DNA of 64,000 nucleotides from Belliella pelovolcani (GTDB lineage: Bacteria > Bacteroidota > Bacteroidia > Cytophagales > Cyclobacteriaceae). The stretch spans positions 363,296-427,295 of the forward strand of contig NZ_FTOP01000002.1 in the NCBI RefSeq assembly GCF_900156785.1, given 5' to 3'. The notes under the pieces are model-generated. The model was not told the DNA's origin, did not search any database, and saw only the letters and a list, made by a program, of their open reading frames with translations. Below, in pieces: positions 26,745-35,185 of the stretch. Position 1 is the stretch's first letter; each line of letters begins with the position of its first letter. The translations under genes were made by a program, and so were the position numbers.

Positions 26745-28847
26745 ATGGAAAGCTTCAGAACTGAAATAGAAAACCCCATCGTCCAAAAGGACATCATTGA
26801 ACTGGAAAAGAAGATCAAACTTTTCAGGGATGGGAAAATCGACGAGGAAAAATTCAGGAGCCTCCGTCTGGCCCGTGGAATCTACGGTCAGCGTCAGCCG
26901 GGAGTACAAATGATCCGAATCAAATTGCCCTATGGAAAATCCACAGGTGAGCAATTGGTAAGGATATGTGAAGTTTCTGAGAAATACTCTACGGGCAAGC
27001 TCCATATTACCACGCGACAGGATATTCAGATCCACTATGTCAGTCTGGATGAAACACCTCAGCTCTGGGCGGAGCTGGAAAAAGATGATGTGACCATCCG
27101 AGAGGCTTGTGGAAACACTGTCCGCAATGTGACGGCCTCTGAGACCGCCGGGGTGGATCCTAAGGAGCCATTTGATGTAACTCCCTATGCTGAGGCTACT
27201 TTCCAGTATTTTTTGCGAAATCCAATTTGCCAGGAAATGGGCAGAAAGTTCAAAATGGCATTTTCTGCTTCGGAGGAGGATACTGCCTTGACTTACCTAC
27301 ATGATTTGGGTTTTATCCCCCAACTGAAAAATATCGATGGACAAGCGCAAAGAGGTTTCAAGGTGCTTCTTGGAGGAGGCTTAGGTTCTCAGCCAAGGCA
27401 TGCGGACTTGATCCAAGAGTTTTTGCCAACAGATGAACTGATTCCTTTCATTGAAGGGGTTTTGAGGATATTTGACCGACATGGTGAGCGTGCCAGGAGG
27501 ATGAAAGCAAGAATGAAATTTTTGCTCAATGATATCGGTTTGGAGGAATTTCTGAGGTTGGTAGATGAAGAAAAAAATGCACTACCTTATCAAAAATATC
27601 CTATAGATTACAAGACTTACGAATCTACCATTACCCAGGCAAGACCTGTCGTGCCTGCAGTTGAGGCACCATTGTCATTGGCTTACGAACAGTGGAAGTT
27701 GACCAATGTATTTCCTCAAAAGCAAAAAGGTTTCGTATCTATAGGCGTGAAAGTGCTTTTGGGGGATTTCAGCACCAAGCAGGCAAGACAGTTGGCGGAA
27801 TTGGTGCAAAAATACGCCAACAACGAAATCAGATTTACCCTGCGCCAAAACATCCTGATCCGTGACGTACAAGAGGAAGCTGTTCCTTTTTTCTATCAGG
27901 AACTACAGAAAATCGGTCTTTCAGATGCAGGATATAATACATTTGGTGATATTACCGCATGCCCTGGTACAGATACCTGTAACCTTGGTATTGCCAGCAG
28001 CACCGGAATTGCGAGAGAGTTGGAGAAAGTGATTCTTAATGAATACCCACAATACCTGAAAAACACTGATCTAACCATTAAAATCTCAGGCTGTATGAAT
28101 GCCTGTGGGCAACACAACATGGCACACATAGGCTTTCAGGGAATGTCCATGAAGGTGGGCAAAACAGTGTTTCCTGCACTTCAGGTATTGCTTGGAGGAG
28201 GAACATTGGGCAACGGAAATGGAAGATTTGCAGATAAGGTGATCAAAATACCGAGCAAAAGAGGACCTGAAGCTTTGAGAATTCTGATCAAAGACTTCGA
28301 AACTTTTGGGGAAAAATCCGAGAGCTTCCTTGACTACTATGACCGCAAAGGGCAGATATATTTCTACGATATCCTGAAAGTCCTGACCGACACCGCCACG
28401 CTGACCGAAGCTGACCAAGTCGACTGGGGCAATGAAGATGCCTATAAAGTAGCAGTTGGCGTAGGAGAATGTGCAGGTGTGGTGATCGATTTGGTGGCTA
28501 CCTTATTATTAGAAGCCAGAGAGAAATTGGAGCTTTCGGAAGAAGCCTACAAAGAAGCCAGGTGGTCGGATAGTATATACCACACTTATGCCGCTTTGGT
28601 CAATGCAGCTAAGGCCATCTTGCTCAGCGAGGGCAAAAGCACCAATTCCTACGCAAACATCATCAAGCTTTTTGACGAAACTTTCACCGAAACTGACAAG
28701 ATAGAGCTAGGGAAGCCTTTTGCTGAGATAGTCTATCAGATCCAGCAAGAAGAACCTTCACAGGATTTTGCAAAAACTTATTACGAACTAGCCGCTGGGG
28801 TATTTGAAGCTATCAGTGCATTTAGAGAAAAGGAGGTGACCGCATGA
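26745..28847 (+). CDS. Siroheme-dependent sulfite reductase with C-terminal helical (HEPN-like) extension
   Basis: 700 residues. It catalyses the six-electron reduction of sulfite to sulfide with a coupled siroheme and [4Fe-4S] cluster. The two-fold nitrite/sulfite reductase repeats begin around residue 40 (GIYGQRQPGVQMIRIKLPYGK, KLHITTRQDIQIHYV). The cluster ligands are Cys406 and Cys412 (TACPGTDTC) and Cys450 and Cys454 (SGCMNACGQHN). The core ends near residue 560. The last 140 residues form an extra all-helical domain with SDSIYHTYAALVNAAKAILLSEG, which resembles HEPN-type bundles. The gene overlaps the SUMT gene (ATGA), and siroheme genes follow. Sulfite rather than nitrite is inferred from the cluster. 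Confidence 0.9.
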   Translation: MESFRTEIENPIVQKDIIELEKKIKLFRDGKIDEEKFRSLRLARGIYGQRQPGVQMIRIKLPYGKSTGEQLVRICEVSEKYSTGKLHITTRQDIQIHYVSLDETPQLWAELEKDDVTIREACGNTVRNVTASETAGVDPKEPFDVTPYAEATFQYFLRNPICQEMGRKFKMAFSASEEDTALTYLHDLGFIPQLKNIDGQAQRGFKVLLGGGLGSQPRHADLIQEFLPTDELIPFIEGVLRIFDRHGERARRMKARMKFLLNDIGLEEFLRLVDEEKNALPYQKYPIDYKTYESTITQARPVVPAVEAPLSLAYEQWKLTNVFPQKQKGFVSIGVKVLLGDFSTKQARQLAELVQKYANNEIRFTLRQNILIRDVQEEAVPFFYQELQKIGLSDAGYNTFGDITACPGTDTCNLGIASSTGIARELEKVILNEYPQYLKNTDLTIKISGCMNACGQHNMAHIGFQGMSMKVGKTVFPALQVLLGGGTLGNGNGRFADKVIKIPSKRGPEALRILIKDFETFGEKSESFLDYYDRKGQIYFYDILKVLTDTATLTEADQVDWGNEDAYKVAVGVGECAGVVIDLVATLLLEAREKLELSEEAYKEARWSDSIYHTYAALVNAAKAILLSEGKSTNSYANIIKLFDETFTETDKIELGKPFAEIVYQIQQEEPSQDFAKTYYELAAGVFEAISAFREKEVTA

Positions 28848-29614
28848 TAAACCGTACAAAACCAAAAGTAACCCTAGTCGGTGCAGGACCTGGAGATCCA
28901 GAGCTGATTACCCTCAAGGCAATCCTTGCGCTCAACAAGGCTGATGTAGTGCTCTATGATGCGCTGATAGATAAATCCTTGCTCAAACATGCCCCGCACA
29001 ACGCCATCAAGATATTTGTAGGCAAAAGAGTGGGCAAGCACAGCTGTCCTCAGGATGAAACAAACAGGCTCTGTGTGGAACATGCACTCAAGCATGGCCA
29101 TGTAGTCAGGCTCAAAGGTGGCGACCCCTTTGTATTTGGTAGAGGGGCAGAAGAGATTGATTATATCGAGGCCTTTGGCATCCCAACAGAAGTAGTTCCG
29201 GGTATCACTTCCGCCATTTCTGTTCCTGCGGCAGTAGGAATTCCGGTAACCAAAAGAGGCAGCTCAGAGAGTTTCTGGGTGATCACCGGCACCACTACTT
29301 CGGGAGAAATGTCCAGAGACATAGCACTTGCTGCCAAGTCTACCGCTACAGTAGTGATACTGATGGGGACCAAAAAACTATCGGAAATTGTCGCTTGCTA
29401 TCAGCATGAAGGCAGGACATCCATGCCCATTGCCATCATCCAAAGTGGAACTACCAAGGAAGAAAAATTGGTGGCAGGTACCATCTCCGATATAGAAGAA
29501 AAAGCCCGCCTCTCCCAGATTGCCGCCCCCGCCATCATTATTATTGGGGAAGTGGTGAGGGAAAGTTATCGTCTAAAGGAGGTTTATGAAGAAGTAGTAA
29601 AAATAGCGGTATAG
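28844..29614 (+). CDS. cobA: Uroporphyrinogen-III C-methyltransferase (SUMT)
   Basis: 256 residues. It transfers two methyl groups from S-adenosylmethionine to uroporphyrinogen III, giving precorrin-2, the first step of siroheme synthesis. Signatures are VGAGPGDPELITLKA (12-26), the GGDPFVFGRGAEE loop and VVPGITSAISVPAAVGIPVTKRG. It is the one-domain type with no CysG-like N-terminal part; that function is encoded separately at 29985. Its ATG overlaps the stop of the sulfite reductase gene, so enzyme and cofactor synthesis are translationally coupled. Confidence 0.95.
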   Translation: MINRTKPKVTLVGAGPGDPELITLKAILALNKADVVLYDALIDKSLLKHAPHNAIKIFVGKRVGKHSCPQDETNRLCVEHALKHGHVVRLKGGDPFVFGRGAEEIDYIEAFGIPTEVVPGITSAISVPAAVGIPVTKRGSSESFWVITGTTTSGEMSRDIALAAKSTATVVILMGTKKLSEIVACYQHEGRTSMPIAIIQSGTTKEEKLVAGTISDIEEKARLSQIAAPAIIIIGEVVRESYRLKEVYEEVVKIAV

Positions 29615-29984
29615 GAGAATTGATATTAGTGGATATTGGATACTAATAGATATTAGTACCAAAAAGTATGTGTCATTTGGTAAATTCTGTATTGAATGAA
29701 AATTGTTGTTATTCTTTTCCTTAAAGATATTAGTTGATACTAATTGATATTGATCCAAACGAAATTATTGTTTCAATCTATCAACTTACTGATCTACTAC
29801 AATATGAATTTTGATCCGGAAAAATTAAGCTCAAATAGCTATTGTAACATAACAAGGAAATGGATTTTATAATCCAAAAACTGAGAGGTTTTGAACCAAT
29901 ATCCATAAATATCCAATATCAATCAATATCAAATAATCTCTGTATTTGTTTGATTGTTTGTAATTTAGTCAATATTCAAAATAT
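29615..29984. repeat. GATATT/AATATC repeat gap between the two siroheme genes
   Basis: No gene. The left side (29620-29660 and 29726-29757) has about 11-bp units such as GATATTAGTGGATATTGGAT and TTGATACTAATTGATATTGA. The right side (29896-29938) has the inverted form, AATATCCATAAATATCC and AATATCAATCAATATC, so the two ends could pair over roughly 250 bp. Similar ATATCCA units occur at 10991-11045. Confidence 0.6.
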
Positions 29985-30575
29985 ATGTCAAAGAATCCAT
30001 TATACCCCATCTTCCTCAAAGCCCATGAATTAAACTTTCTGCTCGTTGGTGGAGGTTTTGTGGGAACGGAAAAGCTGAGTTTTCTGCTCAAAAGTAGTCC
30101 CGAAGCTCAGGTGACAGCAGTTTCAAAAGAATTCAATGCTGAATTTTTGGAATTGGCAGAGTCAGCGGCTAATGTTACTTTGATTCAAGATATTTATCAT
30201 GAAAAGTACCTAGGGGGAAAACATATCGTCATTGCAGCGACGAACTTTACCGAGATCAACAGACAGATTCATGATGAAGCCAAGGAAAGGTATATTCTCG
30301 TCAATGTAGCTGATACGCCAGAACTTTGTGATTTTTATTTGGGAGGAATTGTGACCAAAGGAAATCTGAAAATTGCGATTAGCACCAATGGAAAATCTCC
30401 TACTACAGCCAAAAGGCTTCGACAATTGCTGGAAGAAGTGCTCCCCGAGGAAATTGATGACCTGCTACAAAACCTCAACGCCTATCGCGATACGCTCAAA
30501 GGAGATTTTGAGTACAAGGTCAAAGCCATGAACGACATCACAGAGTTATTGGTGGAGAAGGGGAAGGAAAGTTGA
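29985..30575 (+). CDS. Precorrin-2 dehydrogenase (siroheme synthase N-terminal domain type)
   Basis: 196 residues, matching stand-alone homologues of the CysG N-terminal domain and yeast Met8p. NAD-dependent oxidation of precorrin-2 gives sirohydrochlorin, and some family members also insert iron. The NAD-binding loop is LLVGGGFVGTEK (19-30). Further hallmarks are IVIAATNFTEINRQIHDEAKERYILVNVADTPELCDF and the STNGKSPTTAKRLR segment. It is the last gene of the sulfate/siroheme cluster, separated from the SUMT gene by 370 bp of repeats. A separate ferrochelatase is not seen in the window. Confidence 0.92.
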   Translation: MSKNPLYPIFLKAHELNFLLVGGGFVGTEKLSFLLKSSPEAQVTAVSKEFNAEFLELAESAANVTLIQDIYHEKYLGGKHIVIAATNFTEINRQIHDEAKERYILVNVADTPELCDFYLGGIVTKGNLKIAISTNGKSPTTAKRLRQLLEEVLPEEIDDLLQNLNAYRDTLKGDFEYKVKAMNDITELLVEKGKES

Positions 30576-30591
30576 AGGATGAGGGGAAAAA

Positions 30592-30634
30592 TGTTTAATT
30601 GCCCCGAAGTGTCGGGGTTGCTTAATTGTTTAGG
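30592..30634. repeat. Repeat C, copy 1 (TGTTTAA / CCCCGA hairpin)
   Basis: About 43 bp: TGTTTAATTG, then CCCCGA-AGTG-TCGGGG (30602-30617), then TTGCTTAATTGTTTAGG. Copies are at 30782-30822 (left stem arm mutated to CCAAGA), 44624-44666 and 50994-51036. The outer words TTTAAYTGC and GCTTAAYTG are themselves similar, giving a symmetric look. Confidence 0.75.
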
Positions 30635-30781
30635 AGGGAAATGAGGAGAAAGGTTAAATGGGGTAGAGTTTGATATATGCTTTGCGATATATAGTAGCTA
30701 TTTGCCTTCGGCGATATATGGAGAGTTGGTCAGAATTCGAAGTTCATCAGTAAAATATCGAATTACGAAGGAAAAAAACAA

Positions 30782-30822
30782 TGTTTAACTGCCAAGAAGT
30801 GTCGGGGCTGCTTAATCGTTTA
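30782..30822. repeat. Repeat C, copy 2 (degenerate stem)
   Basis: Same element as at 30592, but the left arm reads CCAAGA instead of CCCCGA, so the central hairpin is broken. A decayed copy. Confidence 0.65.
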
Positions 30823-31080
30823 TCTTAACCTCTCAAATAGCATTTCAATTAAACAACCCCGACCCCTCGGGTCAAATAACCGAATAATCATTTTAAGTTT
30901 AACTGCTTAACTGTTTAGGAAGGAGGGTAATATTTAAATGTGGGGATAAGTTTTGAATTTATGGTTTTTGTACACTTAACAGTGAACGCTTAACGCCCAA
31001 AATGGCACAGTTTGAACCGAAATGCTTGGCACAATTAGACCGAAAAGGGTGGCACAATTCGAACCGTTATATCCAGGGTA

Positions 31081-31507
31081 ACCACGAATTACTCCAATTA
31101 CACGAAATTGGATTTTAGGAGTTTGAGATGTGAAGGAGGTTTTGAAAATGATGGTTAAGGGAGTTTGAGGAGTTTTTGAATTTGGAGCGCTGAAGCGCTG
31201 GGATTGGCACGAATGGATCGAGCAGAACTTGTCCCGATACTCGGGAGGGTACGGCCAAGATGCAAAGGGCGAAAAGTAGATCAAGAAGGAAAGCATTTAA
31301 ACGTAAACTGAAATCATATAGTCACAAAACGGATCCCCAGAGGGGGATCAACACTTAGTAGCCCCGTACAAGGCGCTTGAATGTAGCTGTAGTCAGAATG
31401 TTCGATATGCGCCGCAGTGCGGGGTTGGGATGTGCATACGTACAACCGAGAGTCCCGTTGGATATAGATATGGGGGAAGATAATTGAGGTCGGGACGATA
31501 AGGGGTA
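31081..31507. repeat. Long direct repeat, copy 1
   Basis: About 427 bp that recur at 32284-32731 (1203 bp downstream) with small substitutions. Inner hairpins are AGCGCT-GA-AGCGCT (about 31186-31199), TCCCGA-TAC-TCGGGA and CCGC-AGT-GCGG (near 31412-31422). The second half begins TTAACACTTAGTAGCCCCGT and ends CGGGACGATAAGGGG. There is no long open frame conserved between copies. Confidence 0.8.
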
Positions 31508-31678
31508 AGTTGAATTAGGGGAAAGATAAAAGGTTAAAGGAGGACGGAACGTTGAGAAATGATCCCATTGGATCATTTTAGTGACGGGCCAGGTTGTAAG
31601 GTTGGTTATTTTAGCCCCGGGGGATCGGAAGAAAATGGGATAAGAGGAGAAAGGAATTAAACATAAAGGTCGCACTAT

Positions 31679-31733
31679 CCCTTACTTTGGTACTACTTTG
31701 GTGTTACTTTGATACTACTTTGGTACTACTTTG
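31679..31733. repeat. 12-bp tandem repeat
   Basis: TACTACTTTGGT units, four or more with small changes (CTTACTTTGGTACTACTTTG ...). Low-copy minisatellite between copies of the long repeat. Confidence 0.6.
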
Positions 31734-31816
31734 CTAGGGCTCTCCTGCTCGCAGAACTTGTCCCGGTACGGGAGGGTGCTGAGGTGCAAAGGAGTGGAAG
31801 GGGAAAGAGAAAAGGG

Positions 31817-31867
31817 GTACAAAGTACGAAGTACAATCCGCCACGGCGGACAAGTTGAACCAAGTAA
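31817..31867. repeat. Repeat B, copy 1 (GTAC heptads plus TCCGCC-AC-GGCGGA)
   Basis: GTACAAAGTACGAAGTAC, then the hairpin TCCGCC-AC-GGCGGA, then CAAGTTGAACCAAGTA. Nearly identical 50-bp copies are at 32213-32262, 42695-42744 and 44521-44570, all in the same orientation and all inside purine-rich DNA. Confidence 0.8.
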
Positions 31868-31915
31868 GGCGGGAAAGAGGAAGGGAAAAGATAAAAGGTT
31901 AATGGAAAAAGGGAA

Positions 31916-32050
31916 CCACGAATTTTGCGAATTTCACGAAGGGGAGTATTAGGAGTTTGAGATGTGAAGGAGGTTTTGAAAATGATGGTTAAGGGAGTTT
32001 GAGGAGTTTTTGAATTTGGGGCGCTGAAGCGCTGGGATTGGCACGAATGG
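31916..32050. repeat. Long direct repeat, partial copy
   Basis: About 135 bp matching the first third of the long repeat (ACCACGAATT ... GGATTGGCACGAATG), ending abruptly after the AGCGCT-type hairpin region. Its 5' 35 bp are more diverged than the rest. Confidence 0.75.
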
Positions 32051-32212
32051 GATGCTCAGAGGTTTTTTTGGTAATTGCCACGGAGGCTGGGAGGAGCATG
32101 GAGGGTTTGAGGTGAAAGAAAAAAGGAATAAGGGTAAAGGATTTCTCGCAACGGGCGCAACGAAAGGCGCGGCGAACGCAACGGAGGGGATGGGAGGGGA
32201 AAGAGAAAAGGG

Positions 32213-32262
32213 GTACAAAGTACAAAGTACAATCCGCCACGGCGGACAAGGTGAATCAAGTA
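32213..32262. repeat. Repeat B, copy 2
   Basis: Second copy of the 50-bp GTAC/TCCGCC-AC-GGCGGA element, differing at a few flanking bases (GGTGAATCAAGTA). Confidence 0.8.
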
Positions 32263-32283
32263 AAGGAGGAAAGAAAAAAGGGA

Positions 32284-32731
32284 ACCACGAATTACTCTAA
32301 TTACACGAAATTGGATTTTAGGAGTTTGAGATGTGAAGGAGGTTTTGAAAATGATGGTTAAGGGAGTTTTAGGAGTTTTTGAATTTGGAGCGCTGAAGTG
32401 CTGGGATTGGCACGAATGGATCGAGCAGAACTTGTCCCGATACTCGGGAGGGTACGGCCAAGATGCAAAGGGCGAAAAGTAGATCAAGAAGGAAAGCATT
32501 TAAACGTAAATTGAAATCAAATAGTCACAAATCGAAGCCCCCGCAATGCTGCGGGGCAGGCTCCTGAGTGGGCTTAACACTTAGTAGCCCCGTACAAGGC
32601 GTGAGGATGTAGTTGTAGTCAAAATATTCGCTAGGCGCCGCAGTGCGGGGTTGAGATGTGCGCACGAATGACCGTGAGTCCCGGGGGATGTAGATATGGG
32701 GGAAAGGAATCGAGATCGGGACGATAAGGGG
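32284..32731. repeat. Long direct repeat, copy 2
   Basis: Second full copy of the 31081 repeat. One stem base changed from AGCGCT to AGTGCT, keeping a G-T pair. A 20-bp GC-rich insertion with CCCGCAATGCTGCGGG lies near 32539-32556 where copy 1 has ATCCCCAGAGGGGGAT, so one hairpin has been replaced by another at the same spot. Confidence 0.8.
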
Positions 32732-32769
32732 CGGGTGATTTGAGGGGGATAAAGGATTATTTAATGATC

Positions 32770-32832
32770 GGAATTGCAAATTCCTTTTATCTGGATGCGG
32801 ACCCCGAGGAATCGGGGCAAATTCCGAAAAGC
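32770..32832. repeat. Repeat D, copy 1 (double hairpin, second stem replaced)
   Basis: First hairpin GGAATT-GCA-AATTCC (32770-32784), spacer TTTTATCTGG, then CCCCGA-GGAA-TCGGGG (32802-32817) where other copies have a second RCA-loop hairpin, then CAAATTCCGAAAAGC. Confidence 0.75.
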
Positions 32833-33839
32833 AAATGAATTTTAGATTTTAGATGGTAGAATTCAGATTTAGGGGTATGGTAGTTTTATGGGGTATGGCT
32901 GAATTGATTATTTTTCTGATACAGTAGGTTTTAGGGGTTCCACAGAGTTTCGCTGAGGAATCTAGGAGGTACGAAAGCGGATAAGCATAATAAATAATAT
33001 GTGAAAATAGTGGATTAAAAAATTGTACTGAAAATGGGCTTGAAAATCAAATGTTTATATTCTTAGAATAATTATATGATTTCTTGGTTTTTCGCCAAAA
33101 GTCGGCGAATGGTCGGGAGGCATACGGGACACGGTCGGAACACGGTCGGTAGAGAGACGGGGGAAAATGGGGTGATTTTTGAATAAAATATGAATATTTT
33201 AGATTGATTTGTACTTTTTTTATATTGAAAAATTAGGGTAATTTAGTGTGTGCAAGGTATAAAGTACGATGTAAAAAGTAGGGAGATAAGAAGGCTAAAA
33301 GATTGGTTTTTGACAAATCGGATTGAGATAGAAAAGTAGGGGGAAGCGGGTGTTGGCCACGGAGGATTGGAGGAGCACGGAGGGATTGTATTTTGAATTT
33401 TTGATTGGAAGATTGGGGGCTCGCACAGATTACGCGGATTACGGGAATTTATTTTTTTAGATGATTGGGGGATTGGGGATTAGAAGATTGGGGCTCTCGC
33501 AGATTACGCGGATTAAGGGGAATTTATTTTTTTAGTGGATTGGGGATTAAAAGAATGGGAGCTCGTGCGGATTCCGTTGATAGATTATTACCACAGATGA
33601 ACACTGGTGGACACTGTGGTCTGAAGAAACTTGAACGAACTGGGTCTTTTAGTTTTTGCCGCGGAGGGCACAGAGGAACGCAGAGGGATTGTATTTTGGA
33701 TTATAGGTTGCAAGATTGTGGATTAGAGAGCGGTTAGAGAACCGTAATGGTTTAGGTCCAAGCCCGCCTGCATCGGACAGGTCTGAAGACTTGAACCAGA
33801 AGGGTCATGGGGAGCATGAAGATAGATAGATATTGATTA

Positions 33840-33902
33840 GAATTACAAATTCTATTTATCTCTATCTCGAACCCCGAGGAATCGGGGCAAATTTCGAGAA
33901 GC
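33840..33902. repeat. Repeat D, copy 2
   Basis: GAATT-ACA-AATTC hairpin (33840-33852), spacer TATTTATC, then a compound stem TCTCGAA / TTCGAGA enclosing CCCCGA-GGAA-TCGGGG (33872-33887), ending AGCGG. Confidence 0.75.
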
Positions 33903-33938
33903 GGAAAAGCGGAAAGACTTGAACCAGAAGGGTGATTA

Positions 33939-33988
33939 GAATTGCAAATTCTTTATATCTGGTTTCGGAATTGCAAATTCCGAAAAGC
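33939..33988. repeat. Repeat D, copy 3 (canonical double hairpin)
   Basis: GAATT-GCA-AATTC (33939-33951), TTTATATCTGG spacer, then a 10-bp stem TTTCGGAATT / AATTCCGAAA with GCA loop (33963-33985), then AGC. Confidence 0.8.
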
Positions 33989-34148
33989 GGATTGACGGGA
34001 GGTTATTGAACCGTCTGACGGTTTGGACAGTTTGAAAACTGTGATGGTTTAAGTCCAAGTCAGGAGACTTGAACCACAAGGGTAGTTTAGGTCCAAGTCC
34101 GCCTGCATCGGACAGGTCTGAAGACTTGAATCGATAGGGACTTTAAAG

Positions 34149-34991
34149 CTATTGACAAAGCTTTTTTAGTTTTTCATAGTCATCATCTATTTTGAAGTGT
34201 TTATTATTTTCTACACCAAGTTTTATTGCCTTTTTGAAATCTTTACAGGCTTCTTTTTCATTGCCTAAATTAAGTTGGATAGAAGCTCTATTTAAGAACC
34301 CTAAATCATATTCATTGTTAATTTCAATGGCTTTGTTAACATCTTGTAAAGCCAATACATGATTTCCGATTTTAGAATAAAGATCTGCTCTATTATTGTA
34401 AACTATATGTAGGTCTGGTTGATTTGGAAATTCTCGGATTAACTTATCATAGTCTAAGATGGCTTCATCATATAACTCAAGTTTCTTTTTAATATTTATC
34501 AAGTTTGCTTGAGACTTAAAGTCACTAGGAGTGATTTCCAGTTGAGATTCTAAATCAGCTTTAGCTCCTTCAAAATTTTCTAACATGATATAAGCATAAG
34601 CTCTATCGAAAAAAATGTCCTTAAAAGAGGGGTTTCGCTCTATAATTGTAGAGTAATCTAGAATTGCCATTTCGAAATTTCTTGCATCTAAGTATGCATT
34701 CGCTCTAGCATAATTTACGTCCAAGTTATCTGGAGATAATTCTATAGATTTAGAATAATCGGCTATAGCAAGATCATAGGACTTGCGCATTCTATAAATG
34801 TTTCCTCTATTCGTATATGGACCAGAAGCATCTGGGTACAGGTTTATTGCTTTTTCAAAAATCTTAAATGCTTCGTCGAATTTTCCATTTTTAGCAAACT
34901 CAATACCTTGATAATTGAGTTCTTGGGCGGTTTGAGAGAAAGCAGCTGTGCTTAAAAGGAAGCACAAGCCTATTGTTGCTATAATTTTCAT
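34149..34991 (-). CDS. Secreted tetratricopeptide repeat protein
   Basis: 280 residues. A signal peptide (MKIIATIGLCFLLSTAAFS) precedes seven or so TPR units, e.g. GIEFAKNGKFDEAFKIFEKAINLYPD, RGNIYRMRKSYDLAIADYSKSIELSPD and NRASIQLNLGNEKEACKDFKKAIKLG. TPRs form a superhelical protein-binding scaffold, here in the periplasm. No catalytic domain. Binding partner unknown. The gene begins the accessory island that follows the repeat region. Confidence 0.85.
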   Translation of the reverse strand: MKIIATIGLCFLLSTAAFSQTAQELNYQGIEFAKNGKFDEAFKIFEKAINLYPDASGPYTNRGNIYRMRKSYDLAIADYSKSIELSPDNLDVNYARANAYLDARNFEMAILDYSTIIERNPSFKDIFFDRAYAYIMLENFEGAKADLESQLEITPSDFKSQANLINIKKKLELYDEAILDYDKLIREFPNQPDLHIVYNNRADLYSKIGNHVLALQDVNKAIEINNEYDLGFLNRASIQLNLGNEKEACKDFKKAIKLGVENNKHFKIDDDYEKLKKLCQ

Positions 34992-35185
34992 ATTAAAAGA
35001 TGCTAGATGACTATAAATATAGCGGGTTTTTGGAATTTAGTTTTAAAAGTTTGATAGATATTTGGTTAGGAGGAATTCTCGCAAAGGTCGGCGGAGGAGC
35101 TAAGCACTCTAAGATAAGTATGAAGGATTTGAAGATAAGAAGTCTTAAATTACTTAAAATTTAATAACTTGTATTTTGGTTTTGA

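Larger units (their letters stand above)
33740..34135. repeat. Repeat E units (CAAGTC/GACTTG nested hairpins) interspersed with repeat D
   Basis: GTCCAAGCCCGCCTGCATCGG ... GACTTGAACC occurs near 33760-33800 and 34088-34131, and again at 39148-39193. CAAGTC and GACTTG close an outer stem around GTCCG-N7-CGGAC in the 34.1-kb copy. CAGTTT-GA-AAACTG (about 34028-34041) and CAAGTC-AGGA-GACTTG (about 34058-34073) are related small stem-loops. The same order, E then D, recurs at 39.1-39.3 kb. Confidence 0.65.
30576..34148. repeat. 3.5-kb gene-free region built of interspersed repeats
   Basis: Frames of 70-150 codons exist here, but they run through repeated or purine-rich DNA, and two minus-strand frames share an N-terminal half only because they read the same duplicated sequence. 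I see no gene. The contents, listed separately where distinct, are: TGTTTAA...CCCCGA-N4-TCGGGG elements, GCTTTGC and GCC-TTC-GGC mini-hairpins (30679-30712), a long direct repeat in two full and one partial copy, two 50-bp GTAC/TCCGCC elements, a 12-bp tandem repeat, GATTACGCGGATTA-type phrases (33425-33515) and double-hairpin elements (32770-33988). Confidence 0.75.

Noticed and set aside
30976..32499. Two minus-strand frames (30976-31296 and 32056-32499) with a near-identical N-terminal 70 residues, which might suggest a small gene family.
   Set aside because: They read the same diverged non-coding direct repeat; the C-terminal parts differ, there is no sensible start context, and the composition (Phe, Ser, Pro rich) is that of translated purine-strand antisense DNA.
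30576..34148. Search for tRNA, tmRNA or rRNA genes in the long gene-free region.
   Set aside because: No cloverleaf arms with a terminal CCA-type acceptor or conserved T-loop words were seen; hairpins there belong to repeats.
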